The notes under the pieces: generated by a model
The model's database searches: none
What the model was told of the DNA's origin: nothing
The model's input: the letters and a program-made list of their open reading frames with translations, nothing else
Translations under genes and position numbers: made by a program
Part shown: positions 61,331-64,000 of the stretch, one piece after another
How the letters are laid out: each line of letters opens with the position of its first letter
Position numbering within the stretch: the first letter of the stretch is position 1
Assembly (NCBI GenBank): GCA_032988165.1
Contig: JANTQF010000040.1
Coordinates: 1-64,000, forward strand
Length of the DNA stretch: 64,000 nucleotides
From: Emmonsiellopsis sp. PD_33
Lineage: Eukaryota; Ascomycota; Eurotiomycetes; Onygenales; Ajellomycetaceae
Reading direction: 5' to 3'

Positions 61331-61649
61331 TAGCAGTTGAGGATGGCTTCAATCTTGTATTCTACCTCATTATCTTCCCTGATGATGCCAGGTGGATGCC
61401 AGTTAGTGATCTCTTGTGAGAAGAATGGGTTAGTAGAGGCCTTGTGGAGTAGGTTCATATGAAATATGTTGTGAATTCTGAGTAACATATTGAGGTGATA
61501 GTTATGACTTCCCAGGACTTCAACAATGATGTACTTAGCATATTGATAGTCAAGTGTGTGAGATGGGTGATTAATTGTGATGTTTCAGAGGTCTAGCCAG
61601 ACCTTATTGCCCATCTTGTAGTGTTTAGTGGGATTTCAGTGGGCATTCA

Positions 61650-62450
61650 CACAGTCCTGTTAGTCCTGCTGGGCACTGGCCATGGAGGATTCAGCCCACT
61701 TGTGGGCTTGCTGGAGTTTTGAGATGATGGTGTCCACAATTTGGATTGAACTACAGGGCAAAGTGGAAGGTTTGAGTGATTTGGTGAGATTAAGGACTTT
61801 AAGGTTGTAACTATGTGAGAGGAAAAATGGGCTGACACCAGTGCTAACAGTGTTATAGTCATTGATTGTGAGTTTAATGTGCAGGAGGAGTTCATTCCAG
61901 TTGTCCTGGGTGTATGAATAGAACTTTTAGAGGTAGTTCTTAGTTGTCTGGATCATATGTTCAGTGCTGCTGTCAGTTTTGAGGTGATAGGTAATTAAGA
62001 GGTGTTGGGAGATCTTGAGGAGCTGGCAGATTTAAGTCCAGACAGCTCTGATGAACTGGGTTCCATGGTCTGAGATAATTATATGGGGCAGATCATACTG
62101 GTGATAAAATGAACTTTGAAGGAAGGCTTTAGCCACTGTGGGTACATCCATCTTCACACAGGGTTTGAGGATAACACCTTTGCTGAGGCAGTTAATAATG
62201 ATAAGGATATTCTTGCAGCTGTTGCTCATGGAGAGGTCTACTGTGAAATTAATGATGACATTGTGCTAGATATGTTTGGGAATTAGGAGAGATTTAAGTA
62301 GATCTTGGTGGTAGTCCTGCCAAGTAATGATGGATTGGTAGACATTGCAGTTCTAAGTGAACTGTTGGATGCTCTGAGACATATTAGGCTAGTAGAAATC
62401 TTGAGATAAAATTTGGTAGAGTGCTTTGTGGCCTGGATAGCTGGTCATCA
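61650..62450 (-). pseudogene. integrase region of Gypsy pol
   Basis: The DDE core is visible as IIINCLSKGVILKPC and IISDHGTQFIRAVW (the usual motif is SDRGxQF; Arg has become His, a CpG-to-CpA change). Downstream pieces include LKSLISPNHSNLPLC and the GPY-like C-terminal region. Stops interrupt the frame. Confidence 0.8.
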
Positions 62451-62961
62451 GAGAATTGTAAGTTTCTTGCATAATTTGGGTGTGCAATGGTTCTGAATCA
62501 GGAACCCACTGCCTCCCCTGGAAGTGTAGTTGGGAGTCAGGGTCTATGAAGCATTTAGTGATGTCAACATGGGCTTGAAGTTCAGATGGAAAACAGTGAG
62601 CTCTATCTCAGATGACCTGGGTCATCATCTGAAGGTGTTTGTTGAAGGCAGCAGCAGTGTCCCAAAGTCCCTGGAGTGGGGATGAGGTAGTTGTGATTGA
62701 CAGGGTGACAGGCAAGGCATGTATTGCTCTGTACAGTGTTGCTTTGGATTCTTTGAGAATCTATGAATCTAGCAGTCTCTGTTTGCAGTTTGCCTAGTGA
62801 GCATTGGAGTCTTTGGAAGGCATATCCTGTTTATGTTGGGAGAGGGTGTTGGCCATGGAGTTCTCTGTACTGGGGCAGTAATGAATTGTAAAATGGAAGT
62901 AGCTAAGGAATTTAGCCTAGTACATCTGATGTTCAGAGAGTTTACAGGTTGTTGTGAAATA

Positions 62962-63250
62962 TTAGAGGTTCTTATGATCTATAATGATTTTGAAGTCTTT
63001 CATGCTGTGGAGTTTGAAGTCCCATTCCTCTAAACATTGGATGATGGTGAGAAGTTCCTTGTCATAAATCTCATAGTTAGCTTTAATGGGGCTAAGCTTC
63101 TTGGACATAAATGCACAGGATTGCAGGACACCTTCATCATCCCATTGCATGAGAGTGCTACCTGTGATGTAACTGAAGGAGTCTGTTTCAACCACTATTG
63201 GGTAGTCAGGGTTAAATGTAATGAGCATTGGGGTGGAGATGAACATCTTC
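62962..63250 (-). pseudogene. RNase H region of Gypsy pol
   Basis: Reads PIVVETDSFSYITGSTLMQ and NYEIYDKELLTIIQCLEEW, then IIIDHKNL, the standard retroelement RNase H order. The second catalytic Asp region (usually ASDYA) is altered to SFSYI. Confidence 0.85.
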
Positions 63251-63360
63251 TTAAGGTGTGTGAATGCCTTATCTACTTCTTTAGACTACTGGAACTGTTG
63301 GTCTTTGCATGTGAGGTCAGTCAGTAGTTGGATGATGTTGGAGAAGTCTTGAATGAAGTA

Positions 63361-64000
63361 TTAGTAGAAATTTGTGAATTCTAGGAAGTCTTGCATGCCT
63401 TTTATAGTCATAGAGGCCTCCCATTTGAGGATAGCAATAATCTTCTTGGGGTCCATATGGACTCCCTTCCCTACCTCTATGATGAAGCTGAGGTAGGTTG
63501 TCTCTTGGACTTTGAAGGTAGATTTGTTGATATCAATTAGGAGATCATGTTTGTAGAGATGAGTGAGAACTTTTTGGACATGCTCTTGGTGCTGTTTACA
63601 GAATCCATCAGTGAAGATGAGGATGTTGTTGAGGTAGGTGGAGGTGAATTCATCTAAATAATCTTGTAGGGCCCAGTTGATGTACTTCTGAAAGGTGCTT
63701 GGGGTGTTTGTGAGACTGAAGGGGGTAACTGTCCATTCAAACAGACCATATCTTGTGTGAAAGGTAGTTAGCCATTCATCTCCTTCTGTGATTTGAATCT
63801 TATAAAACACAGAGATGACATCAAGCTTTGTGAACCACTTGGCTCATCTGATTCATTTGAGAGTCTTATTGATTAATGGTAGTGGATAATGATCTTTTCT
63901 TGTGAGTTGATTGAGGCCACAGTAATCTACATAGAATTAGAGGCCTCTACCAGGCTTCTTGGCAAAAAGGATAGGCATGCTAGTAGGTAAATTGCTAACT
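63361..64000 (-). pseudogene. reverse transcriptase region of Gypsy pol
   Basis: Recognisable blocks are MPILFAKKPG, LNQLTRKDHYPLPLIN, KWFTKLDVISVFYKIQI, TRYGLFEWTVTPFSLTNTPST and TYLNNILIFT. The last should be Y-x-D-D; here both Asp are Asn (near 63,640-63,650), which removes catalysis. Several in-frame stops are present. The domain is cut by the window end. Confidence 0.9.

Larger units (their letters stand above)
54842..64000. other. CpG-depleted, AT-rich repeat block
   Basis: Reading line by line I find CpG only at 60880-60883, just inside the LTR end, in about 9.2 kb, whereas flanking DNA has CpG in nearly every line. TpG and CpA are common. This is the footprint expected of repeat-targeted C-to-T mutation acting on CpG, as reported for repeats in Onygenales such as Coccidioides. 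It holds the transposase relic and the Gypsy element, which are listed separately. 54842-57900 has no recognisable protein. Confidence 0.85.
60871..64000 (-). mobile_element. Ty3/Gypsy chromovirus, degenerate, truncated by window end
   Basis: On the minus strand the pol order is reverse transcriptase (64000-63361), RNase H (63250-62962), integrase (about 62450-61650) and a chromodomain (about 61330-61200), then a polypurine tract (61138-61125) and the 3' LTR. That order with a C-terminal chromodomain defines chromoviruses. Frames are broken by many stops. gag, protease and the 5' LTR lie beyond 64000. Confidence 0.9.

Noticed and set aside
54842..64000. Mitochondrial insertion or centromere
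   Set aside because: The block contains recognisable Gypsy pol and transposase relics and shows CpG loss, which explains the AT richness. A centromere cannot be excluded but has no positive evidence.

Overview
The window is nuclear DNA of a filamentous ascomycete (Pezizomycotina). Genes carry short GT..AG introns, mostly 50-120 nt, with CTAAC-like branch sites. Gene content is that of a mould: MGM101, biotin protein ligase, an EF-hand MscS channel, a siderophore transporter and a DUF3435 relic. I would guess Eurotiomycetes (Onygenales or Eurotiales). That guess is an inference from gene families and from the CpG-depleted, Gypsy-bearing repeat block at the right end.

Layout. 1-20,300 is mostly ordinary gene space: a DUF2235 hydrolase, a PD-(D/E)XK-like protein, an MscS channel, MGM101 and biotin ligase in divergent orientation, a TANGO2/NRDE protein and an anion:cation symporter-type MFS transporter. 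20,300-36,600 looks like an accessory island. It holds a RecQ-like helicase scrap, a large P-loop NTPase with a nuclease-like C-terminus (Crinkler-type architecture), a truncated tandem paralogue of that gene, a foldback repeat, a TauD-type dioxygenase, a class C beta-lactamase-like hydrolase and a dead DUF3435 tyrosine recombinase (the family of Starship captains). 36,600-43,000 returns to gene space: a 12-exon siderophore transporter with a perfect SreA-type GATA site upstream, a YOP1/REEP protein and a coiled-coil protein.

44,700-48,200 carries four small cysteine-rich genes on the minus strand. Three share an almost fixed Cys/His spacing, and this is the most novel-looking gene set here. 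49,080-52,350 has an FAD monooxygenase, with one uncertain junction, tail to tail with a single-pass membrane protein. 52,350-54,840 is non-coding with a perfect 31-bp inverted repeat.

From about 54,842 to the end the sequence is AT-rich and almost free of CpG. It contains a decayed DNA-transposon transposase (plus strand) and a Ty3/Gypsy chromovirus (minus strand, running off the window) whose reverse-transcriptase Asp pair has become Asn-Asn through CpG-to-CpA changes.

Splice sites were read by eye from frame, consensus and family conservation. Exon coordinates are given so they can be tested.
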